Positions 29,502-38,241 of a DNA stretch of 64,000 nt are shown one piece after another. Source of the stretch: Nitrosospira sp. Nsp2 (GTDB lineage Bacteria; Pseudomonadota; Gammaproteobacteria; Burkholderiales; Nitrosomonadaceae). How positions within the stretch are numbered: position 1 is the first letter of the stretch; each line of letters opens with the position of its first letter. Below the pieces are notes generated by a model. That model had not been told where the DNA came from, did no database searches, and saw only the letters and a program-made list of their open reading frames with translations. The position numbers were made by a program, and so were the translations under genes. The stretch lies in contig NZ_QAOU01000007.1 of NCBI RefSeq assembly GCF_003050965.1, forward strand, positions 62,001 to 126,000. Direction: 5' to 3'.

Positions 29502-30911
29502 TTAATGCCTCAATAACACAGGCGGGGCAGAAGGTGTTTTCTGCTCCAGCGGTTGCGGATCCAGTACCGCAACCGTGAGGACGTCATCCGTCAGGTATTT
29601 CTTTGCCACGTCCCGTACCTGTTCCGCGGTGACAGCTTTCAACCGCTCAAGAATCGTATCGATATCACGATATGACAGTCCGATGCTTTCCAGTTGGCCG
29701 ATTTCCATTGCCTGAAAAAACATCGAGTCGAGCTGGAAGACATGAGCGGCCACGACCTGAGCCTTAACACGGACGAGTTCCTCCTCGGTCACGCCCTCGC
29801 GTACAATCTTTTCCACCTCGATACGCAACGCGGCTTCAAGATCAGCCGGGGTTTTGCCCTCGCTTGGCGTGCCGTTCAGATAAAACATGCCCGGGCCCCG
29901 CGCCGTGGAATCGTAGCTCGCCCCCGCTGAACTCGCAATGTGCTGCTCGCGCACCAGCGTTTTATTAAGACGTGCTGATTCGTTTCCATCCAGCACCCCT
30001 GCGAGCATCTCGAGCGCGTAGGGTTCCCAATCGGTAGCCGGGTTACGCAACGCCGGGGCATGGTAAACCATTGCAAGATAGGGCAATTGCGCCGGCGCCT
30101 TCACCGTGATCCGCTTGATCCCGACCTGTTTCGGCTCCATCTGTGGCTTGCGCTTATCCAGTGGTAATGGCACCCCCGACTTGATAGGTCCATAAAACTT
30201 TTGCGCCAGGGCAAAGACCTCCTTTGGGTTGACATCGCCTACCACGACCAGAACAGCGTTATTTGGCGCATACCATCGGTCATACCACGACTTCGCGTCT
30301 TGAACGGTCATGTTTTCAAGGTCATTCATCCAACCGATTACGGGTTGCCGGTATGGGTGTGCCTGATAAGATGTGGCCATCATTTTTTCATGCACCAGAG
30401 CGCGGGCTTGGTCATCGGTACGCAGGCGGCGTTCTTCCATCACAACTCTGATCTCTTTCGCGAATTCTTCTTCCGTCAGTATCACGTTGCGCATCCGGTC
30501 GGACTCCAACTCCATCGCCAACGGCAGCCTGGATTTGTGCAATTGCTGGAAATAGGCGGTATAGTCGCGGCTGGTAAAGGCATTCTCTCGACCCCCCGCG
30601 GCCGCGATGCGGCGAGAAAACTCACCCCCGGGAACCTTTTTCGTGCCCTTGAACATCATATGTTCCAACACATGGGCCACGCCGGTAACGCCGTTTACTT
30701 CATCAATACTTCCAGCCTTGTACCAAATCTGCGAAATTACGACTGGGGAACGGTGATCCTCCCTGACAATCAGCCTAAGACCATTGGCAAGCATGTACTC
30801 ATGCGTTTGAGCGGTGTCAGCAAGGAGACTCCCCGGAAGCAACAAAGCGAACAGCATCGCGAGCGACCGCAAGCCTGCCGGAAACAGGAGGAAATACCGA
30901 TAACTCATCAT
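29502..30911 (-). CDS. M16 family zinc metallopeptidase, active subunit
   Basis: The 469-residue exported protein has a signal peptide (LRSLAMLFALLLPGSLLA) and the inverted zinc motif HVLEH, followed by the downstream glutamate region of M16A peptidases. The GGRENAFTSRDYTAYFQQ segment is typical. The C-terminal domain (RLNKTLVREQHIASS) completes the clamshell fold. It likely forms a complex with the inactive homologue encoded just downstream and degrades peptides in the periplasm. The gene diverges from ftsY with about 100 bp between the starts. Confidence 0.94.
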   Translation of the reverse strand: MMSYRYFLLFPAGLRSLAMLFALLLPGSLLADTAQTHEYMLANGLRLIVREDHRSPVVISQIWYKAGSIDEVNGVTGVAHVLEHMMFKGTKKVPGGEFSRRIAAAGGRENAFTSRDYTAYFQQLHKSRLPLAMELESDRMRNVILTEEEFAKEIRVVMEERRLRTDDQARALVHEKMMATSYQAHPYRQPVIGWMNDLENMTVQDAKSWYDRWYAPNNAVLVVVGDVNPKEVFALAQKFYGPIKSGVPLPLDKRKPQMEPKQVGIKRITVKAPAQLPYLAMVYHAPALRNPATDWEPYALEMLAGVLDGNESARLNKTLVREQHIASSAGASYDSTARGPGMFYLNGTPSEGKTPADLEAALRIEVEKIVREGVTEEELVRVKAQVVAAHVFQLDSMFFQAMEIGQLESIGLSYRDIDTILERLKAVTAEQVRDVAKKYLTDDVLTVAVLDPQPLEQKTPSAPPVLLRH

Positions 30912-31013
30912 TTTTTTAACAACCTAAAGCCGGGTAAACAGATAAAATCGGAAATAACACCGCGATTGCGGGGTTTCGGTATTGAATTCCGACTAATATA
31001 ACAGCCTACCAGA

Positions 31014-31997
31014 ATGCCGAGTTTCTTCAACTCTAAAAATAGTACCGAGACCGCGGACTCCCCTTCCCATTGGGCGGCAAGGGTAAGATCCGGACTCTCG
31101 CGCACCCGCCAAAACCTGGGTAAACACTTATCCGGTCTCTTCGGCAGCGGCAAAATCGACGAAGCCCTCTACGAGGAGCTGGAAACCGTCCTGCTCATGG
31201 CCGACACTGGTGTGAGCTCGACCACTTGGCTGCTCGACGAACTGCGCAGGCAAGTCAAACGCAATGGACTGACCCAGGCGGCGCAACTCAAGGAAGCATT
31301 GCAGGAAGCACTCATCGCGCTGCTTGAACCCCTGTCGCTACCTCTTGAAACTGGGGCCAGCAAGCCTTTCATCATTATGCTTGCGGGTGTGAACGGCGCC
31401 GGAAAAACAACATCCATTGGTAAACTTGCGCATCATTTTCAGCTACAGGGAAAAACCGTGCTGCTCGCGGCCGGCGACACTTTTCGGGCGGCTGCGCGCG
31501 AGCAGCTTATGGCGTGGGGCGAGCGTAATAATATCGCTGTGATTGCGCAGGAAAATACCGGGCAGCAAAAAGGGGATCCTGCCGCCGTTATATTCGATGC
31601 GGTCAACGCGGCGAAAGCCCGGGGGATCGATATCGTCCTCGCGGACACTGCCGGGCGGCTGGCAACGCAATTGCATCTCATGGAAGAAATCAGGAAAGTG
31701 AAGCGGGTCATTGCCAAGGCAGAGCCGGGCGCGCCGCATGAATCGCTGCTGGTGCTCGATGCAAATACCGGCCAGAATGCCATTGCTCAGGTTCAGGCGT
31801 TCGATGATGCGCTCGGTTTGACCGGCCTCATCGTCACAAAGCTGGATGGCACTGCCAAAGGAGGGGTGATCGCCGCTATCGCCAGGCAACGCCAGGGCAA
31901 GCAGCCACTACCCATCCGCTTTATCGGGGTAGGCGAGGGCTTGGACGATTTGAGGCCGTTTGCTGCAAGGGAATTTGTGGAGGCGTTGTTTGATTGA
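31014..31997 (+). CDS. ftsY: Signal recognition particle receptor FtsY
   Basis: FtsY is the SRP receptor GTPase that brings ribosome-nascent-chain complexes to the membrane. The 327-residue protein has a short N-terminal acidic/basic region, the NG domain with G1 GVNGAGKT at 125-132, the DTFRAAAREQL motif at 155-165, DTAGR at 211-215 and TKLDGTAKGG at 275-284. The A domain is short compared with E. coli. It leads the ftsY-ftsE-ftsX group, the same order as in E. coli, where rpoH also follows. Confidence 0.97.
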   Translation: MPSFFNSKNSTETADSPSHWAARVRSGLSRTRQNLGKHLSGLFGSGKIDEALYEELETVLLMADTGVSSTTWLLDELRRQVKRNGLTQAAQLKEALQEALIALLEPLSLPLETGASKPFIIMLAGVNGAGKTTSIGKLAHHFQLQGKTVLLAAGDTFRAAAREQLMAWGERNNIAVIAQENTGQQKGDPAAVIFDAVNAAKARGIDIVLADTAGRLATQLHLMEEIRKVKRVIAKAEPGAPHESLLVLDANTGQNAIAQVQAFDDALGLTGLIVTKLDGTAKGGVIAAIARQRQGKQPLPIRFIGVGEGLDDLRPFAAREFVEALFD

Positions 31998-32024
31998 AAG
32001 CCCGGGCCATTATCGTAACAAAGA

Positions 32025-32678
32025 ATGATTAGCTTCAGTCAGGTCTACAAGCGTTACCCTAATGGCTTCGAAGCCCTCAAGAATGTTTCTTTTACCCTTG
32101 AGACAGGGGAGATGGGCCTGATCACGGGCCATTCGGGCGCAGGTAAGACGACATTGCTAAGACTTATTGCCGCCATCGAGCGTCCCACAACCGGCAGTAT
32201 TATCGTCAACGGCCAGAACGTTAGCGCGCTCAAGAGTGGCGCAATTCCATTCCTGCGACGAAACCTCGGGCTTGTGTTTCAGGATCAGAAAATCCTGTTC
32301 GACCGCACTGTTTTTCAAAACGTATTGCTTCCACTGCAAATCAGCGGTTTTAGCTCAAGGGCGGCAACGGGACGGGTGCGAGCGGCGCTGGATAAAGTAG
32401 GTCTGCTGAACCGGGAAAAAGCACGTCCCATCACTCTTTCGGGAGGTGAGCAGCAACGCCTGTGCATTGCCCGCGCCATCGTCAACAGGCCATCAATACT
32501 CATCGCTGATGAGCCTACCAGTAACCTCGATCCGGATTATGCGAAAGACATCATGGACATGTTCGTATCATTTAATCAGGTGGGCGTCACCGTATTGATT
32601 GCAACCCATGACGTCCAGCTGCTCAGCAGTATGCAGCCCCACATCTTTAAGCTCAGTCACGGCGGGCTGGCGGCATGA
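32025..32678 (+). CDS. ftsE: Cell division ATP-binding protein FtsE
   Basis: FtsE is the ABC ATPase that with FtsX controls peptidoglycan hydrolases at the septum. The 217-residue protein has Walker A GHSGAGKTT at 35-43, signature LSGGEQQR at 138-145 and Walker B with ADEPT at 161-165. The start ATG 32025 follows ftsY by 27 bp. The stop overlaps the ftsX start by 4 bp, indicating coupled translation. Confidence 0.96.
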   Translation: MISFSQVYKRYPNGFEALKNVSFTLETGEMGLITGHSGAGKTTLLRLIAAIERPTTGSIIVNGQNVSALKSGAIPFLRRNLGLVFQDQKILFDRTVFQNVLLPLQISGFSSRAATGRVRAALDKVGLLNREKARPITLSGGEQQRLCIARAIVNRPSILIADEPTSNLDPDYAKDIMDMFVSFNQVGVTVLIATHDVQLLSSMQPHIFKLSHGGLAA

Positions 32679-33583
32679 GCGTCTGGCTTTCTCATCATTT
32701 TTACGCTTTTGCAGTTGCAATAAAGCGCCTGGCGCGTGCGCCACTGGGCAGCCTGCTCAGCATTGCAGTCATCGGGATCGCCTTCAGCCTTCCCGCAGGA
32801 ATTTATGTGCTGCTGGAAAACCTTCATTCGCTCTCGGGGCAATTCTCCGCAACGCCTCAATTGAGCCTGTTTCTAAAGCTTGACGCAGACGGGGAGGCGG
32901 TAGCCGAAATAGAATCCCGCTTGAAGCAACACCCGGATGTCGCCAGTTTCAGGTTCATTCCCAAGAATAGCGCACTGGAGCAGCTCAAGCAAAGCTCAGA
33001 AATTGGTGATGTAATGGATGGCCTCGAGCGCAATCCTCTGCCGGATGCTTTTGTCCTAAGCGCCAAGAGCATTGCTCCGGAGCGCCTGGAAGCGTTGCGC
33101 AAGGAACTGACGAAGCTGCCGCAGATCGAGCATGCCCAGCTCGACTCGGCCTGGGCGAAACGTCTGGACGCCTTGCTTAAGCTGGGGCGGGCGGGCGTAC
33201 TGATGCTTGCCGCTTTGCTGAGCTTCTCGCTTGTGGCGGTGGCATTTAACACCATTCGGCTGCAAATAATGACGATGCGGGATGAAATAGAAGTTTCCAA
33301 GTTGATTGGCGCAACCAAAGGCTTCATTCGCCGGCCTTTTCTGTATTTTGGCGCCATTCAGGGAGCGGTCGGCGGCGTGGCGGCGTGGCTCATTATTTCT
33401 TGGGGAATCTATCTCGCGGACGAGCAACTGAAAGACCTGATGGAACTCTACGAAGTGAATTTTCGCCTATACCATCTCTCACTTGAAGATAGTTTGAGCT
33501 TGTTGCTGTTTTCGGCGCTGCTGGGGTGGACTGGGGCGTGGTTGTCAGCTACAAATCAGTTGTGGCGCATAGAACCTCGATAA
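32675..33583 (+). CDS. ftsX: Cell division permease FtsX
   Basis: FtsX is the membrane partner of FtsE and transmits conformational change to periplasmic amidase activators. The 302-residue protein has a cytoplasmic N-terminus, one membrane helix (LLSIAVIGIAFSLPAGIYVLL), a periplasmic loop of roughly 110 residues with the FtsX extracellular-domain pattern (PQLSLFLKLD, FRFIPKNSALEQL), and three further helices. The ABC-type permease coupling region is EVSKLIGATKGFIRRPFLYFG. It overlaps ftsE by 4 bp. Confidence 0.95.
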   Translation: MSVWLSHHFYAFAVAIKRLARAPLGSLLSIAVIGIAFSLPAGIYVLLENLHSLSGQFSATPQLSLFLKLDADGEAVAEIESRLKQHPDVASFRFIPKNSALEQLKQSSEIGDVMDGLERNPLPDAFVLSAKSIAPERLEALRKELTKLPQIEHAQLDSAWAKRLDALLKLGRAGVLMLAALLSFSLVAVAFNTIRLQIMTMRDEIEVSKLIGATKGFIRRPFLYFGAIQGAVGGVAAWLIISWGIYLADEQLKDLMELYEVNFRLYHLSLEDSLSLLLFSALLGWTGAWLSATNQLWRIEPR

Positions 33584-33609
33584 TTCATCAGCTTAAGAGC
33601 ACTAAAGAG

Positions 33610-33638
33610 GGAACTTTCGTACGCTGTTGGCGCTCTCA
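33610..33638 (+). promoter_or_regulatory. Putative sigma-E type promoter of rpoH
   Basis: GGAACTT at 33610-33616 matches the sigma-E -35 consensus. TCTCA at 33634-33638 is one base from the TCTGA -10, with a 17-bp gap. In E. coli one rpoH promoter (P3) is sigma-E dependent, so this position makes sense. Confidence 0.5.
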
Positions 33639-33679
33639 GAGGAAAAGAATTAAACTTTGCTAAAAACTAAGGAGGTTAC

Positions 33680-34528
33680 ATGACTTTTGCTCTAGCCGTA
33701 CCCTCAGCAAGCGGCAGCATTGAAAGCTACATTCAGTCCGTTAATGGCTTTCGCATTCTTTCTCAGGAAGAAGAAATCCGTCTGGCGCGTTCGCTGAGAG
33801 ATGAAGAAAATATCGACGCGGCTCGTCAGCTGGTGCTGTCACACTTGCGTGTGGTAGTGGCCATTGCACGCGGTTATAAAGGTTATGGCCTGCCCCAGGC
33901 CGACTTGATACAGGAAGGCAATATCGGGTTGATGAAAGCAGTCAAACGCTATGATCCCGAGCGTGGGGTGAGACTTGTCTCATTTGCGGTACATTGGATC
34001 AAGGCGGAAATCCACGAATTCATACTTCGGAACTGGCGACTGGTGAAGATTGCCACAACCAAGGCCCAGCGAAAACTATTCTTCAATCTTCGGAGTATGA
34101 AGCCGGTTCTCGATACCATGAATCCCGACGAAGTCAATGCCATTGCGAGGCAGTTGGGGGTCAAGGCCGAAGAAGTCGTAGAAATGGAGACGCGGTTTAG
34201 CGGCCGTGACATCTCGCTCGAACCGATGTCCGATGACGACGAGGACGATACATTCAGCCCGATCGCCTATCTCACCGATGGCTCGGAACCCCAGCAACAG
34301 CTGGAAACAGAAGAGACCCGGCGAGTGCGAGGAGAAGGACTGGAACGCGCGCTCGCAAGCCTCGACTCGCGCAGCCGTCGCATTATCGAAGCTCGCTGGC
34401 TGCGGGAAAAAGACACCGCCACCCTCCACGACCTTGCTGACGAGTTGGGCGTTTCGGCTGAGCGTATCCGACAGATTGAAGTCAAAGCGATGCAAAAAAT
34501 GCGGACAGCCATGGGGTCGATTGCATAG
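33680..34528 (+). CDS. rpoH: RNA polymerase heat-shock sigma factor RpoH
   Basis: RpoH (sigma-32) directs RNA polymerase to heat-shock genes. The 282-residue protein has region 2 (EEEIRLARSLRDEENIDAA, LIQEGNIGLMKAVKRYDPERGVRLVSFAVHWIKAEI), the RpoH box QRKLFFNLR that separates sigma-32 from other sigma factors, and region 4 ending TLHDLADELGVSAERIRQIEVKAMQKMR. A perfect Shine-Dalgarno AAGGAGG at 33669-33675 lies 4 bases before the ATG. The gene has about 95 bp of leader after ftsX, with a sigma-E-like promoter in it. Confidence 0.97.
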   Translation: MTFALAVPSASGSIESYIQSVNGFRILSQEEEIRLARSLRDEENIDAARQLVLSHLRVVVAIARGYKGYGLPQADLIQEGNIGLMKAVKRYDPERGVRLVSFAVHWIKAEIHEFILRNWRLVKIATTKAQRKLFFNLRSMKPVLDTMNPDEVNAIARQLGVKAEEVVEMETRFSGRDISLEPMSDDDEDDTFSPIAYLTDGSEPQQQLETEETRRVRGEGLERALASLDSRSRRIIEARWLREKDTATLHDLADELGVSAERIRQIEVKAMQKMRTAMGSIA

Positions 34529-34653
34529 GAGCGATGGGGACTGCCCCGAATATTAAGTCTTGCGGATGATCGTAAAGAAAATCGCGGTTTTGACTTTGCC
34601 AAGCTGTTATACGGTAGCGTAACTTCGCAATTTATCCATACGGAGCCGCGATA

Positions 34654-34902
34654 TCAGGTTGGGTTGCTTTCATTCCACTGCTCAGGGGTCAGGGTTTTCA
34701 TGGAAAGCGCATGGATTTCCTGCTTCATCCTGTCGCCAAGGGCGCCATAAACCATCTGGTGCTGGCGCACCATATTCTTTCCGCGGAATTCAGCGCTCAC
34801 GATAACTGCGCTGAAATGATAACCGTCGTCTCCCTCAACGTGCACCAGTTCACACGGCATGCCCGCCTCAATCTGACTTTTTATGCTCTCTGCTGTAACC
34901 AT
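34654..34902 (-). CDS. ibaG: BolA/IbaG family iron metabolism protein
   Basis: From the ATG at 34900-34902 (MVTAESIKSQIEAG) the protein has 82 residues; the open frame starts 9 codons earlier. It is a BolA-fold protein with CELVHVEGDDGYHFSAVIVSAEF and the conserved His, and RQHQMVYGAL near the C-terminus. BolA-family proteins bind [2Fe-2S] clusters together with monothiol glutaredoxins. Position at the end of the mla operon is the same as ibaG in E. coli, which supports that assignment. murA, which usually follows, is not here; convergent rpoH is instead. Confidence 0.9.
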   Translation of the reverse strand: MVTAESIKSQIEAGMPCELVHVEGDDGYHFSAVIVSAEFRGKNMVRQHQMVYGALGDRMKQEIHALSMKTLTPEQWNESNPT

Positions 34903-34932
34903 TCTTCGCCCTGTAATTAAGTCATCCAAGAA

Positions 34933-34971
34933 ACCTCTGAATAAATCCTTCAGGGACCCTTGGTCAGAGGT
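34933..34971. repeat. Inverted repeat between the ABC permease gene and ibaG
   Basis: ACCTCTGA (34933-34940) and TCAGAGGT (34964-34971) are perfect 8-bp arms separated by 23 bases, directly after the permease stop codon. It can form a hairpin in the mRNA before ibaG and may separate or stabilise the operon ends. There is no T-run, so it is not a classic terminator. Confidence 0.4.
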
Positions 34972-34974
34972 CCT

Positions 34975-35730
34975 CTAATGGCGAATCTTGTATCCGCTCT
35001 TCAGCATCTTCAACGTCACCCATGATACCGCTATAAAGCACATCGCTACAATTCCGAGGCTGATATAGGGCGAGATATCCGAGGCATTAAAAAAACCATA
35101 GCGGAAACCGTCGATCATATAGAAAAACGGATTCAAGTGAGACAACTGCTGCCAGAAAGGCGGTAGTGAATGAAGGGAATAGAATACGCCCGATAAAAAA
35201 GTCAGCGGGAGGATGACAAAGTTTTGAAATGCCGCCAGCTGATCGAATTTGTCCGCCCAGATGCCCGCGATAATCCCAACTGCACCCAGCAACGCGCTTC
35301 CTACCAGGGCGAATAGAAATACCCATGGAAATGAGGCTATAGGGATATCAAAAAACCCAGTTGTAACGATATATACCCCCAACCCAACCGCGAGTCCGCG
35401 CGCAACTGAAGCCAATACATAGGCGAAAAAGATCTCCCGGTAGGAAAGCGGCGACAATAAAACAAAAACCAGGTTACCCGTGATCTTCGACTGGATGAGG
35501 CTGGATGACGAGTTGGCGAAGGCATTCTGCAATATCGCCATCATGACCAGTCCCGGAATCAGAAAGACCGCATATGCTACGCCGGGGAATGCCTCCACGT
35601 GCGCTTCAAGCACGTGCGAGAAAATCATGAGATAAAGCAGCGTGGACACCATGGGTGCAAATACTGTTTGAAACCCAACCTTCCAGAATCGCAGCAACTC
35701 TTTATGCAGCAGAGTAAGAAACCCGGTCAT
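34975..35730 (-). CDS. ABC-2 type transporter permease (YadH-like)
   Basis: The 251-residue protein has about six membrane segments and the ABC-2 permease pattern, with the C-terminal signature LPLTFLSGVFYSLHSLPPFWQQLSHLNPFFYMIDGFRYG. This resembles E. coli YadH and Nod factor exporter NodJ. It pairs with the ATPase encoded just upstream, whose stop overlaps this start as ATGA. The exported substrate is unknown; location inside the mla cluster hints at a lipid or envelope role, but this is inference. Confidence 0.92.
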   Translation of the reverse strand: MTGFLTLLHKELLRFWKVGFQTVFAPMVSTLLYLMIFSHVLEAHVEAFPGVAYAVFLIPGLVMMAILQNAFANSSSSLIQSKITGNLVFVLLSPLSYREIFFAYVLASVARGLAVGLGVYIVTTGFFDIPIASFPWVFLFALVGSALLGAVGIIAGIWADKFDQLAAFQNFVILPLTFLSGVFYSLHSLPPFWQQLSHLNPFFYMIDGFRYGFFNASDISPYISLGIVAMCFIAVSWVTLKMLKSGYKIRH

Positions 35731-36653
35731 GGCGCCAAAGCTGCGGAGGGCTTGGTGCCGGGGCCGGTGATGTTCACGAATACCTCTTCGAGATCAGGTT
35801 GCAGAATCTCCATTTCCAGAATGCACGTTTTTGCCAGACGCAAGGCGGCCAATACGTCTTCGATCTGCGAATAGCCCTTGAGTGCCAGAATGTGAAATCC
35901 ATCATCCTGCTGACTTGCCAGGGGCTGCAGCGTAGGCGGCAATATGTCCGGCGATAACCGCAGACGCACGGAGCACCCGGAGATGCTGGCGATGAGATTC
36001 CTGATACTGTCGAGAGCCACGACCCGCCCTTGCTTCAGCATCGCCACCCGGTTACACAGTGCTTCAGCCTCATCTAGATAATGAGTGGTGAGTACTATCG
36101 TGTGACCGTCGCGGTTCAATTGCCTGATAAAACGCCAGAGTCCCTGGCGCAGTTCCACGTCTACCCCCGCAGTCGGTTCGTCAAGCACGATTACCGGTGG
36201 TTTATGAACCAGCGACTGAGCCACCAGGACACGTCGTTTCATGCCGCCCGACAGTGCACGCATGTTGGCATCCGCCTTGCTGACAAGATCGAGATGGTGG
36301 AGTATCTCCTCTATCCACTTCCCATTATTTTTCAGGCCGTAGTACCCGGATTGAATGGCGAGTGTTTCACGGACAGTAAAGAACGGATCGTACACCAACT
36401 CCTGGGGTACGACGCCCAGCATGCGGCGAGCTTGACGATAATGCATAACAACATCGTGTCCCATGACGCTGACGCTGCCGCTGCTCGCGAGGGTCAACCC
36501 GGCAATGATATTGATAAGCGTGGTTTTACCGGCACCGTTGGGGCCGAGCAGGGCAAAAAACTCGCCTGCTTCTATTTCGAGGTCTACACCCCCCAAAGCA
36601 GGAAAATTGCCAAAGCGCTTGTGCAGCTGTTTGACTTCGATTGCCAGTGCCAT
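35727..36653 (-). CDS. ABC transporter ATP-binding protein (YadG-like)
   Basis: I start at the ATG at 36651-36653 (MALAIEVKQLHKRFG), giving 308 residues; the open frame runs 61 codons further upstream into mlaB but the added part does not look like an ABC protein. Walker A is GPNGAGKTT, the signature is LSGGMKRRV and Walker B is VIVLDEPTAGVD. The C-terminal part is typical of ABC-2 drug or polysaccharide exporters. The stop overlaps the permease start by 4 bp. No strong ribosome site precedes the chosen ATG, so the start is only likely. Confidence 0.9.
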   Translation of the reverse strand: MALAIEVKQLHKRFGNFPALGGVDLEIEAGEFFALLGPNGAGKTTLINIIAGLTLASSGSVSVMGHDVVMHYRQARRMLGVVPQELVYDPFFTVRETLAIQSGYYGLKNNGKWIEEILHHLDLVSKADANMRALSGGMKRRVLVAQSLVHKPPVIVLDEPTAGVDVELRQGLWRFIRQLNRDGHTIVLTTHYLDEAEALCNRVAMLKQGRVVALDSIRNLIASISGCSVRLRLSPDILPPTLQPLASQQDDGFHILALKGYSQIEDVLAALRLAKTCILEMEILQPDLEEVFVNITGPGTKPSAALAP

Positions 36654-36757
36654 TGAGGACGCAGGATTATGGAAGATGCGGCGGGTCAGGTGCTTGCCAC
36701 CACCCGCGAGCTGGGAGAACCGCGCGTGCGAGCACGCGCTTGAGCTTTTGCGGGCGT

Positions 36758-37051
36758 TTATGCCAAATGAACCAGGTCCGCAACCCCGTACAGGCGAACA
36801 AGGCTTTGCAGTTTTGGCGGCATATTTGTAAAACACATCCGGCGTCCGCTGCGGTTAGCCTCGCGCTGCCATTCCAATAACATACTGACGGCCGACGAGT
36901 CCACTTCGGTTACTCCCCCAAGGTCAACCACTTGGTTATCGCCGTTAAATAGGGCGGCGCCCCGCGCAACCATCCCGACAATAGTATCGATCGTGGCCGC
37001 TCCCTCGACACTCAGCTCGCCGCCCTCGCCTAAAACCACGTCAGCGCTCAT
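36758..37051 (-). CDS. mlaB: STAS domain protein MlaB
   Basis: MlaB is the small cytoplasmic STAS subunit of the MlaFEDB lipid transporter. The 97-residue protein has the STAS fold with LSVEGAATIDTIVGMV, VVDLGGVTEVDSSAVSMLLEWQREA (conserved Asp-Ser-Ser) and a C-terminal RLYGVADLV. It is directly after mlaC (1 bp between stop and start) and before the YadG-like ATPase. Confidence 0.92.
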   Translation of the reverse strand: MSADVVLGEGGELSVEGAATIDTIVGMVARGAALFNGDNQVVDLGGVTEVDSSAVSMLLEWQREANRSGRRMCFTNMPPKLQSLVRLYGVADLVHLA

Positions 37052-37052
37052 G

Positions 37053-37694
37053 TTATTGGGCTAGTGCCGCCTTCTTATCGGATGCAACTAGAGAGCGATT
37101 TTTTTCTGCCAAGGTCTTGAGGAGCTTTTCCACGCCCCCCTCACGCACCTGGTTATTGAAGGTGCTTCGGTAATTTGTCACCAGACTTACTCCGGCAACC
37201 GTCACATCGTATACCTTCCACCCGTCACCGGTTTTTTCCATGCTGTAGTCGATGGGAACCGGTTCCTGACCCTGATCTTGTATTACCCTGGTTTTTACGG
37301 TGGTATCGGTCTCCCCTCCCTTGTTTTTCAGGGGTTCAACCTTGATAGTGGCGTCGCTATAGGAAGAAAGCGCGTTGGAATATGTGCGGACGAGGAGCGT
37401 TCTGAACTCTTTCACAAGCTCCTGTTGCTGGTCGGGCGCGGCCTTGGACCAGTTCTTGCCCATCGCCAGACGGGTCATACGGTTAAAGTTGAAGTGCGGC
37501 AAAATCTTCGCTTCCACCAGATCAAGAATTTTCGCTTTATTGCCTCCGCGAATATCCTTATCCTGCCTCACGATTGCAAGCACCTCCTGGGCCGTATTGT
37601 CCACCAGTGTATCCGGACTGGTTTCGACCGCCCACGCCGGGGCCGCCAGCAACCATGCAGAAAGCATTAGAGGGATACCAAGATTTTTTTTCAT
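37053..37694 (-). CDS. mlaC: Phospholipid-binding periplasmic protein MlaC
   Basis: MlaC (Ttg2D family) shuttles phospholipid between the outer-membrane MlaA complex and MlaFEDB. The 213-residue protein has a signal peptide (GIPLMLSAWLLAAPAWA) and the family motif DIRGGNKAKILDLVEAKILPHFNFNRMTRLAMGKNWSKA. VRTYSNALSSYSD and WKVYDVTVAGVSLVTNYRS complete the pattern. It lies between mlaD and mlaB. Confidence 0.95.
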   Translation of the reverse strand: MKKNLGIPLMLSAWLLAAPAWAVETSPDTLVDNTAQEVLAIVRQDKDIRGGNKAKILDLVEAKILPHFNFNRMTRLAMGKNWSKAAPDQQQELVKEFRTLLVRTYSNALSSYSDATIKVEPLKNKGGETDTTVKTRVIQDQGQEPVPIDYSMEKTGDGWKVYDVTVAGVSLVTNYRSTFNNQVREGGVEKLLKTLAEKNRSLVASDKKAALAQ

Positions 37695-37755
37695 AAGTTC
37701 CTCGCTTAAAATTTACTTAGACCAAAGATTGAATCTGCCCAGCTGAAAACCCTCG

Positions 37756-38241
37756 TCAGTCTGCCTCGGCCTTTTCCTTCCCGTCGCTCTCGGACGCCTT
37801 GTTGAACAGGAATCGTCCAATCATCTCTTCCAAAACCAGCGCAGAATTGGTTTTCATGATCTTGTCACCACTCTTCAGCACTGCCTCGTCACCCCCCGCT
37901 GCGAGCCCGATGTATTGCTCGCCTATGAGGCCGGACGTCAGGATACTCGCGAAAGTGTCCTTTGGAAACTGGTAACGGCTATCGATGTTCATGATCACCT
38001 GGGCATCGAAAGTTTGCGTGCTGAACTGTATATCCGTCACGCGCCCAACTACTACCCCTGCACTTTTTACCGGCGCCCTGACTTTCAAGCCGCCGATATT
38101 TTCAAAACTTCCCGTCACGGTATAGCTGTCATCCGCGCTGTAAGTTCCCAGATTTCCCACCTTGAAAGCCAATACCAGCAATGCGCCGATTCCGGCTATG
38201 ACAAACATTCCCACCCATAAATCCATTGTTGTTCGCTGCAT
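37756..38241 (-). CDS. mlaD: MCE domain protein MlaD
   Basis: MlaD forms the hexameric periplasmic lipid channel of the Mla transporter. The 161-residue protein has one N-terminal membrane helix (DLWVGMFVIAGIGALLVLAFKVG) and a single MCE domain (YTVTGSFENIGGLKVRAPVKSAGVVVGRVTDI). SGLIGEQYIGLAAGGDE is also characteristic. Its start overlaps the mlaE stop by one base (TGATG). Confidence 0.96.
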   Translation of the reverse strand: MQRTTMDLWVGMFVIAGIGALLVLAFKVGNLGTYSADDSYTVTGSFENIGGLKVRAPVKSAGVVVGRVTDIQFSTQTFDAQVIMNIDSRYQFPKDTFASILTSGLIGEQYIGLAAGGDEAVLKSGDKIMKTNSALVLEEMIGRFLFNKASESDGKEKAEAD

